A DNA stretch of 64,000 nt from a virus: the IMG/VR virus record IMGVR_UViG_3300035698_026482, positions 118,841 to 182,840 of that record. The stretch is one strand, 5' to 3'. The notes beneath the pieces were generated by a model. It was not told the DNA's origin and did not search any database. It worked only from the letters and a program-made list of their open reading frames with translations. Position 1 is the stretch's first letter, and each line of letters starts with the position of its first letter. The position numbers and the translations under genes are program-made. Shown piece by piece: positions 19,592 to 28,624 of this stretch.

Positions 19592-20467
19592 TTATTTCAC
19601 ACTTCTTAGCTTATCGATAATCGGCAATTCGCTATCGTAAACACGCTTAACACCATCGCCAAGCATACGCTCTGCGATTTCAACATGCTCAACAATTTTT
19701 CTAATTCCATCAGGTTCAATAGAGGCAGCCTGATCAGATCCGTACATTGTACGATCCAGTGTGATATGAAATTCAATAACTTCGGCGCCTAATCCAACAA
19801 CAATGGGTGCCCACACGAGTCCACTATAATGATTTGAAAAACCAATACTCGGCATGTTTGTAGGAAACGATTTCTGTACCAGTGTACGAAGATGAGCCAG
19901 GCCAGTTAGATTCATCTCTTCAGGCAATGTGGGATAAGTGCTGGTACAATGCATTACGCATCCAACCTGACCTCCTACGGATTTAATATGCTCTAGCGCA
20001 TCAGTGATTTGAGCTGGGGTACTCATACCTGTCGATAAAATCATAGGCTTACCAGTCTTGGCGAGCTTTGTCAAAAACGACTTATCTGTAAGCATTGCGC
20101 TGGCAACCTTATGCACAGGTGTATTGAATTGCTCAATAAAATCGATACTTCGCTCATCCCAACATGATACAAACCATTCGATGTTTTTTGATTTGCAATA
20201 GGCGTCAATTGCAAGAAACTCATCTGTACCGAACTCTAATCCATACTTTTGTTCACGATTAGTTGTTCCCCAAGGGCTTTCTCTAGGACGATCCAGCTCT
20301 TCTTTTGTATAAACTGATTCAATATCTCGCTTTTGAAATTTGACTGCGTTGCAGCCTGCGTCAGCAGCAGCGTCGATCAGTTTTTTAGCAATATTGAAAT
20401 CGCCTGAAGCGTTGATGCCAATCTCCGCAATAATGTAAGTGTTTCGCATACGCTTAAGTGATGTCAT
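19592..20467 (-). CDS. N-acetylneuraminate synthase-like (NeuB family), lacking the SAF domain
   Basis: This 291-residue protein has the NeuB TIM-barrel signatures: TYIIAEIGINASGDFNIA near the start, AVKFQKRD, PVHKVASAM, LSTGMSTPAQI, GFSNHYSG and EFHITLD. NeuB enzymes condense phosphoenolpyruvate with a hexosamine to give sialic, legionaminic or pseudaminic acid. Bacterial NeuB is usually about 340-350 residues with a C-terminal antifreeze-like domain, which is absent here. An in-frame ATG six codons downstream is an alternative start. The adjacent SDR, aminotransferase and SpsF-like genes are consistent with a CMP-nonulosonate route. Confidence 0.88.
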   Translation of the reverse strand: MTSLKRMRNTYIIAEIGINASGDFNIAKKLIDAAADAGCNAVKFQKRDIESVYTKEELDRPRESPWGTTNREQKYGLEFGTDEFLAIDAYCKSKNIEWFVSCWDERSIDFIEQFNTPVHKVASAMLTDKSFLTKLAKTGKPMILSTGMSTPAQITDALEHIKSVGGQVGCVMHCTSTYPTLPEEMNLTGLAHLRTLVQKSFPTNMPSIGFSNHYSGLVWAPIVVGLGAEVIEFHITLDRTMYGSDQAASIEPDGIRKIVEHVEIAERMLGDGVKRVYDSELPIIDKLRSVK

Positions 20468-20493
20468 TTTGAATTCTCTTTTTGATGAGCGTG

Positions 20494-20688
20494 CTAAATT
20501 TTGCGACTAACAAACCAAATTTGGGGGCAGCGCTCAATGATGCTCGGTATCTCATTATACGGCGCAGATGCATACTTGGATGGAAATTGTGTTGTAAATC
20601 CCAGGTTTCCATTATTGTGCCGCCAAGGTAGAGATGCTCCATCCCAGTCATATCTGTATAAATCGCCTTGTTGATGTAGCATCACCAT
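20494..20688 (-). CDS. Small hypothetical protein
   Basis: This 64-residue aromatic-rich frame (RYDWDGASLPWRHNNGN) overlaps the end of the upstream SDR gene by 7 nt and fills the gap before the NeuB-like gene. The overlap pattern is that of the other genes in this operon, which favours it over a competing frame at 20454-20651. No function can be assigned. Confidence 0.5.
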   Translation of the reverse strand: MVMLHQQGDLYRYDWDGASLPWRHNNGNLGFTTQFPSKYASAPYNEIPSIIERCPQIWFVSRKI

Positions 20689-21449
20689 GACGTCCAGCCG
20701 GCATCGACAGCTATATCCTGACCTGTGATATAAGACCCCAAACTTGTTGCCAATAGCATAATTACACCTTTTATCTCTTCGGGTTGGCCGACACGACCTA
20801 GCATCGTTCGATTATTCAACTCTTTCTCAAACCAACCTTTTCCGTCAAGTGACCCAGGTCGAGAAAACGGTCCAGGACTAATTGAATTACAGCGTATGTT
20901 TTTATGTCCCAAATGCGCGGCAAGCCACTTTGACGCCTGTATCAAAGCGGCCTTGCTTGCGCCATATTCAAGCGCGTTGCCACCAGAACCCTTATACATT
21001 TTTGGATCTGGTGACACTTTTCCATACATCGACGCTACATTAATAATGCTGCCGCCGATCGACATATGCTGCGCTGCGATCTCCTTCGTCAGGTATAATT
21101 GGCCGACGACGTTGTTACTGAATGATGTATCTATATCATCCCATGATGCTTTCATGAAATCATGCTGTTTTGGCCAGGCGCACATATTGTTGATTAAAAC
21201 GTCAACATGCCCAAGGTGTAATACTAGCTCATCAATGGATTCGTGATCAGTAATGTCGGCCTCGATTGTTGAAATATGACCAGCCATTTCTGTACCAGCG
21301 AATAATTCAGATTGTCCACGAGAAACAACAGTAACGCTAGCACCGAGTTCGACGAGCGCATCCGTCATAGCATGTCCAAGCCACCCCTGTCCGCCCGTAA
21401 CAACAGCGTGTTTACCATCCAGATTCATCATTTCAGAAATTGATTTCAT
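20682..21449 (-). CDS. Short-chain dehydrogenase/reductase
   Basis: This 255-residue classical SDR has a cofactor-binding TGGQGWLGHAM near residue 19, INVASMYGK as the catalytic serine strand and catalytic YGASKAAL. The C-terminal GSYITGQDIAVDAGWTSW is typical of the family. It lies between the small protein gene and the TIM-barrel isomerase and overlaps the latter by 17 nt. Probable role is oxidation or reduction of a sugar intermediate. Confidence 0.88.
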   Translation of the reverse strand: MKSISEMMNLDGKHAVVTGGQGWLGHAMTDALVELGASVTVVSRGQSELFAGTEMAGHISTIEADITDHESIDELVLHLGHVDVLINNMCAWPKQHDFMKASWDDIDTSFSNNVVGQLYLTKEIAAQHMSIGGSIINVASMYGKVSPDPKMYKGSGGNALEYGASKAALIQASKWLAAHLGHKNIRCNSISPGPFSRPGSLDGKGWFEKELNNRTMLGRVGQPEEIKGVIMLLATSLGSYITGQDIAVDAGWTSW

Positions 21450-22263
21450 TGAGAATGCCTTCTACTATTCTTTTGTTTTGTTTAAAAACGTTAATGTCAG
21501 TTACGCCGCGTATGCGAGCAGTTTGAAAGGTCACACGATCAACACCAGACGTTTTTATCACACGGGATATTACCCCAAGGTCTAAATCTCCCGTGCCAAG
21601 AGGGACGCTTGTGCCGCCTCTGAGAGCATCCTTTATATGCACATTGGTAACGCGTTCACCATACTCAGATATATGCGCATCGATATCATGACCAAGTCTG
21701 GTCAAGTTTCCTGTATCTAAAGTAGCTGATGCTTTACAGAATTTATCCATATTATTGAGGGTTTCTGCAACCTCTTTTGGCCGTAAATCTGTTTCGATAG
21801 AAAATTCTACGTTAGCATGATCAGTGTACTTAAGAATCGTTTCCAACCCGTTTAATACTTCATCTCGCTTAAAGGGAAGTCGAATCGATGCTTCCTCCAA
21901 GAATGGAAGTATGATACGGTTAATGCCAAGAAATTGACACTTGCGTATAAGCTCTTCAATAATATTTCTATGATCTTCAATGTGAAAGCCGCCTTGATGT
22001 CCTAGAAAAGTATCCATGCACACACCAGATATTTCAACATTAAATTGTTGACGTAGGTACGCAACATCATGAAGCCCAAATTTCATAAGTGGGTTACAAT
22101 CGCCATACATCAGATCACTTTTATTCGTAAGAATCCATTCAATATGGGTACATTGAACTTGTGATGCTAAATCAAATTCATTAAGATAATCCTTTTCAGG
22201 AAAACGCTGAATGAATTCACCAACCTGCGGGACTAGACGTCCCTGTACTATTCCATAGTTCAT
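21433..22263 (-). CDS. Sugar phosphate isomerase/epimerase-like TIM barrel
   Basis: This 276-residue protein starts MNYGIVQGRLVPQ and has metal-ligand style segments of the xylose isomerase-like AP endonuclease 2 family: CTHIEWI, FSIETDL, ATLDTGNLTRLGHD and NVHIKDA. Such proteins epimerise or isomerise sugars or keto-sugars and occur in polysaccharide clusters beside SDR genes. It overlaps the methyltransferase gene upstream by 4 nt. Confidence 0.8.
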   Translation of the reverse strand: MNYGIVQGRLVPQVGEFIQRFPEKDYLNEFDLASQVQCTHIEWILTNKSDLMYGDCNPLMKFGLHDVAYLRQQFNVEISGVCMDTFLGHQGGFHIEDHRNIIEELIRKCQFLGINRIILPFLEEASIRLPFKRDEVLNGLETILKYTDHANVEFSIETDLRPKEVAETLNNMDKFCKASATLDTGNLTRLGHDIDAHISEYGERVTNVHIKDALRGGTSVPLGTGDLDLGVISRVIKTSGVDRVTFQTARIRGVTDINVFKQNKRIVEGILNEINF

Positions 22264-22850
22264 CGCTTTCGAGCAATCGCAGTCGCATATCCCAAGCGAC
22301 CGGCTTGTCCGGGGTGGGGTTTTGCAATAATGTCAACTTGGCCAAATCCACGAGCTTGTAATAGCTCAACAAATTCGCCTAGTTGAAATTCGCATAAGTG
22401 TTGTTTTGTAATTGGGCTTGGTCCCGTAGTCTTGCAATATGGCGTTGTTACGATGAACAATCCGTTGTACTTCAAATGTGTGCGCATATTTTCGAGATAT
22501 GGGTAAATGCCGTCATCGGATAATGGCATATGCTCAATCGTCTCAACGCTTACAATTTTGTCCTTGAGGTCTCCTCCCCACTTCTTTGATAAATCCTGTT
22601 GACGAAAAAGGATTCTATCATTTGCGTAATTTGCATTTGCATATTCTAATGCGTCTAATGACATGTCCAATCCTACAACTGATTTGCAGTGTTCAACTAA
22701 AATATTTGATCCATATCCAACGCCACATGCCGCGTCAAGAATATCATCGCCTGGCTCAAGATATTTTGAGGCAGTGACATATCGCATTACATGGCGTAAA
22801 TGTGTTGGAGTGATAAACTCGGTGCCAGTTTCTGTCTCATGTGATTTCAT
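22260..22850 (-). CDS. SAM-dependent methyltransferase, class I
   Basis: Start chosen at the ATG at 22850 because it overlaps the SDR stop as ATGA; an upstream ATG at 22862 is possible. The 196-residue protein has a complete motif I (ILDAACGVGYGSNIL), an acidic motif II end (VVGLDMS), and VSVETIEHMP then YNGLFIVTTPY. It is a canonical Methyltransf_11/25-type enzyme, likely acting on a sugar hydroxyl or amino group. Confidence 0.85.
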   Translation of the reverse strand: MKSHETETGTEFITPTHLRHVMRYVTASKYLEPGDDILDAACGVGYGSNILVEHCKSVVGLDMSLDALEYANANYANDRILFRQQDLSKKWGGDLKDKIVSVETIEHMPLSDDGIYPYLENMRTHLKYNGLFIVTTPYCKTTGPSPITKQHLCEFQLGEFVELLQARGFGQVDIIAKPHPGQAGRLGYATAIARKR

Positions 22851-23578
22851 TGAAGCGTCCATCCTCCGTCGACGACAATGTTGGCGCCAACCATATACCT
22901 GTTACGTTCATTAAGAAGCATCTCCAGGGGTGGCATAAGATCTTCCGTATTACACATACGCCCGGCTGGCGCGTGATTACTATAGATTTTATGAAATGCC
23001 TCTGACTGATCGGCCTTAACACCACCGGGGGAAATGCAGTTAACACGCATATCGGGATCAAGGTGGATCAGGTGTGTTGCCAAAATACGAGACATATGAA
23101 TAACAGCGGCCTTGGACGTTGAATAGCCACAATTTTTGTGGTTACCATCATACATGTCAGTGCGGGCGGTTACGATGCCTGTGGATGCGCCGAAGTTGAT
23201 AATGTTGCCGCCTTGACCTAAGCGTGATCTGGCGTATTCCTTGCAAACCATGAACATTGCGGACACATTTACATCCATACACGATTTAAAGTCTTCATAG
23301 GACTGATCCAAAATGCTACCACGCTTTTCTCCTGACTTAACATGATCATTCCATGCAAAGCAGTTGATGATAGCTTCAAAGTCATTGTCTGCAAATATTT
23401 TTTTGACCGTCGATTCATCAGTCAAATCATGTCCACGAGACAAATCAAAACGACTAATAGCGAAGTAGGGACAATCCCAAGAATATCCATCTAGCTCCAG
23501 GCCATTGAAGTGTCTATAAATTGCCTTACCGATAAGGCCTTCGCTGCCTAGCAGTGCTATTTTACGTTCATTACTCAA
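22847..23578 (-). CDS. Short-chain dehydrogenase/reductase, TTG start
   Basis: I place the start at the TTG at 23578 (giving MSNERKIALLGSEG). It overlaps the aminotransferase stop as TTGA and has GGAAGAGA at good spacing. A longer TTG at 23593 is also open. The protein has LLGSEGLIG as cofactor loop, a catalytic YSTSKAAV and the ending MVGANIVVDGGWTLQ. This is the second SDR of the module. Confidence 0.82.
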   Translation of the reverse strand: MSNERKIALLGSEGLIGKAIYRHFNGLELDGYSWDCPYFAISRFDLSRGHDLTDESTVKKIFADNDFEAIINCFAWNDHVKSGEKRGSILDQSYEDFKSCMDVNVSAMFMVCKEYARSRLGQGGNIINFGASTGIVTARTDMYDGNHKNCGYSTSKAAVIHMSRILATHLIHLDPDMRVNCISPGGVKADQSEAFHKIYSNHAPAGRMCNTEDLMPPLEMLLNERNRYMVGANIVVDGGWTLQ

Positions 23579-24576
23579 TGGTTTCTCTTCCAATCTCTGA
23601 TCTGGCTAATGAAGTCGAACTCTTCAAATCGATCACAGTATTCACGAGTAATATGCGTATTCCATCGCTTAACAATTTCGCCAGTTGTCCAGCCGAGACC
23701 TTGTTTATTTAGTTTGCCTGATCCGAATTCTTGGCCGTTTAGCTTATTACATGGCAAAAGATTATTGAACGTGCCAGTAAACATAGCCTCATCCATTTCA
23801 AGAATATCGTATGGATCTAAGTTCTTTTCGATAACCTCAATCTCGTCCCACCCTTCAATATCTTCGTTTGCAGGACAAAGCTCATCGATGATGAACTGCA
23901 TGCTGCATCCGCGAAGCATGTTGCGACGTGCGGGCACGATGAGATTAAAATCCTTCACCATGAGGCAATCGGCGCCAGCGCTTCCACATACGAATCCCTG
24001 ATCATCAAGCATCAATGGAATAGCCTTGGGGCCATGTGACTTCATCTCGAGATTGGCCAGCATGTAGTGCATACGGCTTCTATTCTTGACCTTTGCTTCA
24101 AGATACTGAGATGGGATTTGGCGTTGCGTGGTAATGCGTGCGTCTGCTGGTTCATCGTAGAAATGGGCCAATGTCTTGGTGGTCTTACTAAGTGGCCAAA
24201 TGTTGATAATCCATGTGGGCTGATTCCAATTGTCGCCGTCCTCAAGCTCGAACACCTCTTTATAGATGCCAAGAGGTCCACGTGACACGTTAATCATAAA
24301 GCGGTATTCTTCCCATGATGGTAACGGATTACGCTTGATGGCTTCATCACATAAACCCCTGACTTCTTGTTTAGTCTTAGTGATTGGAATTTGCATGTAC
24401 TTCATGCTTGTCCACAATCGATCGATGTGCTCGTCAAGAAGGAAGTGCTTATGATTGAACGTGCGATGCATCTCGAATACAGCGTCGCCAAACATCACGT
24501 GACTATCATAAATGTGGATGCTTGCCTGCGCCTCGGGCAACCATTTTCCATTTTTATATGTGTATCGATCGCTCAT
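23575..24576 (-). CDS. Class IV aminotransferase (PLP, BCAT/D-amino acid aminotransferase fold)
   Basis: The start is the ATG at 24576, overlapping the upstream stop as ATGA with an AGGAAA element before it. The 333-residue protein shows the fold-type IV pattern: IYDSHVMFGDAVFEMHRTFN, then the Lys segment YLEAKVKNRSRMHYMLANLE, and the cofactor phosphate region FTGTFNNLLPCNKL. Next to the SpsF-like and NeuB-like genes it may add an amino group to a keto-sugar, although fold-type IV enzymes usually act on amino acids. That makes its presence in a sugar cluster notable. Confidence 0.82.
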   Translation of the reverse strand: MSDRYTYKNGKWLPEAQASIHIYDSHVMFGDAVFEMHRTFNHKHFLLDEHIDRLWTSMKYMQIPITKTKQEVRGLCDEAIKRNPLPSWEEYRFMINVSRGPLGIYKEVFELEDGDNWNQPTWIINIWPLSKTTKTLAHFYDEPADARITTQRQIPSQYLEAKVKNRSRMHYMLANLEMKSHGPKAIPLMLDDQGFVCGSAGADCLMVKDFNLIVPARRNMLRGCSMQFIIDELCPANEDIEGWDEIEVIEKNLDPYDILEMDEAMFTGTFNNLLPCNKLNGQEFGSGKLNKQGLGWTTGEIVKRWNTHITREYCDRFEEFDFISQIRDWKRNH

Positions 24577-25292
24577 TGCTTTTCCTGACCTCTTTTCCAT
24601 TCCTCATTACGAAAGTCATTGATTTTTCTTAGGCCTGGCGCGCGTTCAAAAAAATTTACTACATCGTCGCGGGCACAATCAAATTTTAAATTCTTCGCTA
24701 CCGTTCTTAGTAGCCAATAATCCTCTTCATAATCTAATGTTAATCTTAGCAGATGTTCAGATGCACGTAGACGGGGGGCAATAAATTGCGACGTAATAAT
24801 TGACGAATCAAAAAAATGCCATATCATTTCTGTGTTCGAAGATTGTTTCGTTTTGCATGATTTATCAATTGCAGAGCGGCGTAGCGCCCACCCATGTGAA
24901 CCAAGATATGCGTTCATATCAGGCTTGACTACCTCGACGTCGCGTAAGGAGAAATATGCAAGCTTGCTTAACTCGTTATCGAAAAATGGATCATCACAAT
25001 CAACAGTGACAAATTTATCGATATTAAATTCGTTACATGTGTCGCGCCATCGTAATAATTTGTCTTCCACGTGTCCTGCATGACACATAATGTCATGCTT
25101 TTTTGCTATTTGTCTAATTGCGGCATCAGCGTCAAGATGCGTTGTTGAAATAACTGGCGTCATTCCAAATGTTTTTACCCGATTAATGACGTGTTCTAGA
25201 ACAGTTTTCTCATAAAATGAAAGTAAGCACTTATTCGGTAATCTGCTTGAGCCAGTTCTAACTGTAATCATTGCATAAATTTGTTCAGACAA
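24573..25292 (-). CDS. SpsF-like cytidylyltransferase
   Basis: This 239-residue protein starts with the CTP_transf_3 signature ITVRTGSSRLPNKCLL, where Arg and Lys bind the triphosphate, and has TVDCDDPFFD as the metal-binding aspartate loop. Members activate nonulosonates or related acids as CMP-sugars, as NeuA does. Its position between the aminotransferase and a glycosyltransferase-like gene fits the activation step of the pathway. It overlaps both neighbours by 4-8 nt. Confidence 0.82.
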   Translation of the reverse strand: MSEQIYAMITVRTGSSRLPNKCLLSFYEKTVLEHVINRVKTFGMTPVISTTHLDADAAIRQIAKKHDIMCHAGHVEDKLLRWRDTCNEFNIDKFVTVDCDDPFFDNELSKLAYFSLRDVEVVKPDMNAYLGSHGWALRRSAIDKSCKTKQSSNTEMIWHFFDSSIITSQFIAPRLRASEHLLRLTLDYEEDYWLLRTVAKNLKFDCARDDVVNFFERAPGLRKINDFRNEEWKRGQEKQ

Positions 25293-26265
25293 ATAAGCTC
25301 CTTACAAAATCATCAATCTCTGATGAACGTTGTTGCAGGTCTGTGATGGTTGCGTTGTCAACAGCGTCTGCGATATTGCTCGGCGTTGGTTCTGACAAGT
25401 GCACATAATTCATTGTATCAGGATGCTTGAAGCAGGTGAAACGCCTATCGTTGTATAGCACGTCAGCGTTGACATAGTATAATCCCATCGGAACTATATC
25501 TGTATATGCCGAGGAGCCAAATCCGACTGTTGCAACGGCCGATAATGGAATTGCTATGGGTTCAGCTGGATACCACGACTCGTCGTAAATTGTTCTGCAG
25601 TTTTTGTGTGTGACGCTTTGCCATTTTCTGCGCTGTTTAACAATAACGCTATACCCTCTATTGATTAGCTCATCAATCGTATTATTCGCCAGGGTCGTGT
25701 GACCTTGATCTGGATATAGAACAAATACAACAGGATTTTTTTCAGTATTAGTTAACTCAGAACCAAAATTAAGCGACTCAGAAAGGGACCAAAAGGGGAC
25801 AGGTACAGGCGGCACATAAACTTGTCCATATTCCCTACAAGTTTTCGCCAATGGTTCATTACAGATATATCCATCAAAGTTTGTATTTTTTAACTTAGGT
25901 CCCAAGCCGGCGGCGCTGTCAAAACCATGTGCAATGGCGTAATGCTTCGCTCGCCAGACATCGACATTTGAAGTTTCTACAGAAAATAATGCGTCGAATG
26001 CATTTGATAATATTATCGCTTTGTTAGAAGCAACTGATCTAATGTAGGGGCGAAGCGCAAGTATCTCATCATAACGCGTCCTATTTTTCGAAACAGCGTT
26101 ATACTTTGTGCAGTTTTCATTGTGGAAAAAATGTATATCAGCATCGGGATACACGCGTTTAATAACATCTACTACAGGTATAAGGTACCGAAGGTGTGTC
26201 ATTCCTGCGATGTCAAACGCAACGGCGCCCAGAGACAAAGCAGTGCTTGTATTTTGTATTTCCAT
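25285..26265 (-). CDS. Putative GT-B glycosyltransferase / glycerophosphotransferase-like
   Basis: This 326-residue protein resembles the C-terminal domain of CDP-glycerol glycerophosphotransferases and related GT-B enzymes: VVFVLYPDQGHTTLANNTID, KQRRKWQS and the loop ATVGFGSSAYTDIVPMGLYY. The family call is weak. Its place directly after the cytidylyltransferase suggests it could use the CMP-activated product. It overlaps the FkbM gene by 53 nt. Confidence 0.55.
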   Translation of the reverse strand: MEIQNTSTALSLGAVAFDIAGMTHLRYLIPVVDVIKRVYPDADIHFFHNENCTKYNAVSKNRTRYDEILALRPYIRSVASNKAIILSNAFDALFSVETSNVDVWRAKHYAIAHGFDSAAGLGPKLKNTNFDGYICNEPLAKTCREYGQVYVPPVPVPFWSLSESLNFGSELTNTEKNPVVFVLYPDQGHTTLANNTIDELINRGYSVIVKQRRKWQSVTHKNCRTIYDESWYPAEPIAIPLSAVATVGFGSSAYTDIVPMGLYYVNADVLYNDRRFTCFKHPDTMNYVHLSEPTPSNIADAVDNATITDLQQRSSEIDDFVRSLFV

Positions 26266-26848
26266 ATGACACCAGGTCGTATCTGTTTTCTAACGTGCTA
26301 ATAACATCATCAAATTTCTTGTTGGGACAAAGGCCGTTATGCACTTCCATTACAAACGATTCTATATTATCGAATGCTGGAGCGTCGATTAATTCATACT
26401 CGGCGCCTTCGATATTGATCTTTGCAAAATCAACGTCCTTAAGAATATCATCAAACGGAAAAACGTCGACGATTATCGCGGACGGGTCGCCATAGCGACC
26501 ATTGCGATCGGAAAACATGTTCGTTGATTGATTATCGTCATTAGATAGCGTAATCATTTGGCATTTACCTGATACGGTGCCTAATATGCCCGGAACATGT
26601 TGAATTGTACGTTCAGGATATGCTTGAATTATCTTTTCAATTTCTGGAAAACATGCCGTATGTGGCTCAACAAAAATATAATGTGCATCTGGGAAGTTTT
26701 TTCCAAATGCGCCATATCCCTCGCCGAGCCTTGCGCCAAGGTCAACTATTTTCTTTGGCACACGCTTATCTACGTTGTCCTCAATGGAGGACATGCATAA
26801 TTCATAAATTTTACAATTAGTTAGTGAGCTGTGACCGAGATATGCCAT
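26213..26848 (-). CDS. FkbM-family methyltransferase
   Basis: This 211-residue protein has the FkbM pattern: KKIVDLGARLGEGYGAFG as motif I, AHYIFVEPHTACFPEIEK as the acidic strand, and the diagnostic FAKINIEGAEYELIDA followed by MEVHN. FkbM enzymes O-methylate sugars and lipids. It belongs to the same operon as the sugar genes. Confidence 0.85.
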   Translation of the reverse strand: MAYLGHSSLTNCKIYELCMSSIEDNVDKRVPKKIVDLGARLGEGYGAFGKNFPDAHYIFVEPHTACFPEIEKIIQAYPERTIQHVPGILGTVSGKCQMITLSNDDNQSTNMFSDRNGRYGDPSAIIVDVFPFDDILKDVDFAKINIEGAEYELIDAPAFDNIESFVMEVHNGLCPNKKFDDVISTLENRYDLVSYGNTKYKHCFVSGRRCV

Positions 26849-26851
26849 GTG

Positions 26852-27499
26852 CTAATTCTTCACATAAGTTGTTGAGATGTATAACTGAGGCGCTTCTGGC
26901 CATAAGAATAGCAATGATACGGCAGTTGGCTTCAATTGTTGTGGGGTTAGTATTTGTGGCACTTCTGCGCCGATAATACTCGTCAATGTCTGCTCATCGT
27001 CGTAGCCGAATTTCGAAATATGCTCGCGAAATTGTACGCTTTCTGGCGCAAATTCGAATGATGGATCCCAAAACGTAGACCATAACTTGGACGTGTGTGA
27101 ACCATACTCAACAACCTCGTGATGTCCATGACGTTGCCACCCAACCTTGTACGGCTCTTGCCGCCAATGGTCGCCTAGACCCCAATCGACAAAAACAGTT
27201 CCGCCCGGCCTAACCAATTCTAAACATTGGGCTATAAACCGGGCGGGATTTTCAGCAAAATATGGACATCTTGTGCAAACAACTAAATCCGCAAGCCCCC
27301 TTGGGATCTGCCAATTGTCATCATTTATTTGCCAATTATCTAGTGATAAATCATAATATTGTTTATTCGACGCCTTAAAAAGTGATGCAAACGCATCCGG
27401 GCCCGACAAACCTAAAAATATCACATTTTGCGCATCAGTCAAATGGGTAGTCAGCTGGCGATGATACCAGGGTATCACATGCGCATTTGATTTACCCAT
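26852..27499 (-). CDS. Class I methyltransferase-like protein
   Basis: This 215-residue protein has a Rossmann pattern NVIFLGLSGPDAFASLF, an acidic strand end (YYDLSLDN), and ARFIAQCLELVRPGGTVFVD, which is the usual beta-5 region of class I methyltransferases. Motif I is not canonical. It lies 3 nt before the FkbM gene. A methyl transfer role in glycan synthesis is inferred. Confidence 0.65.
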   Translation of the reverse strand: MGKSNAHVIPWYHRQLTTHLTDAQNVIFLGLSGPDAFASLFKASNKQYYDLSLDNWQINDDNWQIPRGLADLVVCTRCPYFAENPARFIAQCLELVRPGGTVFVDWGLGDHWRQEPYKVGWQRHGHHEVVEYGSHTSKLWSTFWDPSFEFAPESVQFREHISKFGYDDEQTLTSIIGAEVPQILTPQQLKPTAVSLLFLWPEAPQLYISTTYVKN

Positions 27500-27516
27500 T
27501 TGACTAGCACTTTTGA

Positions 27517-27723
27517 TTATTCGTTAATTTCGTAAAGACCGACGTTGTCTTTATCAAAAACCAAAAAAACCTTTTCGATATTGTTGGCCGCAGCAAGATG
27601 TTTTTGCAACCATTCGCCTGGAAGAAATCCAGACTTTGCAATGTCGGTGCCGTGGGCAAAAAGTTTAATACATCGCCCATTTGCATAGGCTTCGTTTGCG
27701 GTTTCTTTATCTAGCATAGCCAT
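27517..27723 (-). CDS. Small hypothetical protein
   Basis: This 68-residue protein starts with ATG 5 nt after the stop of the UDP-sugar dehydrogenase gene. It is predicted alpha/beta with a C-terminal strand VFLVFDKDNVGLYEINE. No family recognised. A competing frame at 27504-27686 is less likely because it starts further from the upstream stop. Confidence 0.55.
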   Translation of the reverse strand: MAMLDKETANEAYANGRCIKLFAHGTDIAKSGFLPGEWLQKHLAAANNIEKVFLVFDKDNVGLYEINE

Positions 27724-27727
27724 GATA

Positions 27728-28621
27728 TTATTTCTTTCGTTTGACGCCCGAAACTCTTTCCCAATCCCGACCCGGGCGAACCTCGAGATTTTTATTCCAA
27801 GCAGCTTCCATAACTGATGGTGTTACACCATTTGTTTTTGCAAGCTGAATAAATGCGCTTAAATCTTTTGGCAAACACATGCCGCCAAATCCATTCATCA
27901 TAGCGCCTTCTGGCGATGGCGATGGTCCTGGCACACGCCAGTGTTCCCATCCCATCCTGTCATCAAGTGTTGCAATTTCGATCATATCACTATACTCAAC
28001 GTTTAGTGCTTGACAAATTTGATACATTTCATTTGCGAATGAAACTTTCGTAGCGAAAAAGCAATTTTTGACATACTTTACAATTTCGGCTTCTTGGGCA
28101 GTACATTTGACAATTTTTGCGCCAGGAAGCAAGCGGGAAAAAAGTTCCCCTACTCGATCCTTTGCACTATCAGATTTGCCGCCGAGAACAACATGACTTT
28201 GTGTAATAAAGTCTTGATACGCCGATCTTGCATTTAAAAATTCTGGATTAAAGACGACCTCAATGTTCGCGTTTGCCGCGTCGAGCTTCTCGGTCGTTCC
28301 AGGTAAAATGGTTGATTTTACGACAATCGCAGGTTTGTCAGCATAGCGTTGTGATGATGCAAATTGATTGATCTCATCTAAAACGCTTTCGACAATGCTT
28401 GTGTCGCACGTATCATCCTCATTCATGGGCGTTGGCACACAAACGAAAATGACGTTACAGTTTTTTGATATCCACTCTAATGATTGTGTTGTACGATCAA
28501 CATTAAATTTATCGTACGTTTCTACCTCGAGTCCCGGAACGAGCTTTCTAAATGCACGACTAACGGAGCTTCCTACGAAGCCCTGTCCAATAACACCAAT
28601 GCGCCAGACGTCCACATCCAT
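27728..28621 (-). CDS. UDP-glucose/GDP-mannose dehydrogenase family, short form
   Basis: This 297-residue protein has the NAD-binding start IGVIGQGFVGSSVSRAF, then IVVKSTILPGTTEKL and NPEFLNARSAYQD, and the catalytic cysteine in GFGGMCLPKDL. Typical family members have 390-450 residues; the C-terminal UDP-binding domain is missing here. It may oxidise a nucleotide sugar to a uronic acid, or a free or differently activated sugar given the missing domain. Confidence 0.85.
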   Translation of the reverse strand: MDVDVWRIGVIGQGFVGSSVSRAFRKLVPGLEVETYDKFNVDRTTQSLEWISKNCNVIFVCVPTPMNEDDTCDTSIVESVLDEINQFASSQRYADKPAIVVKSTILPGTTEKLDAANANIEVVFNPEFLNARSAYQDFITQSHVVLGGKSDSAKDRVGELFSRLLPGAKIVKCTAQEAEIVKYVKNCFFATKVSFANEMYQICQALNVEYSDMIEIATLDDRMGWEHWRVPGPSPSPEGAMMNGFGGMCLPKDLSAFIQLAKTNGVTPSVMEAAWNKNLEVRPGRDWERVSGVKRKK

Positions 28622-28624
28622 ATC

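Noticed and set aside
20454-20651. Alternative 65-residue frame before the NeuB-like gene
   Set aside because: It overlaps the neuB-like start, and the 20494-20688 frame has the operon-style overlap with the upstream SDR.
27504-27686. Alternative 60-residue frame
   Set aside because: It is an out-of-frame shadow of the 27517-27723 gene, which starts 5 nt after the upstream stop.
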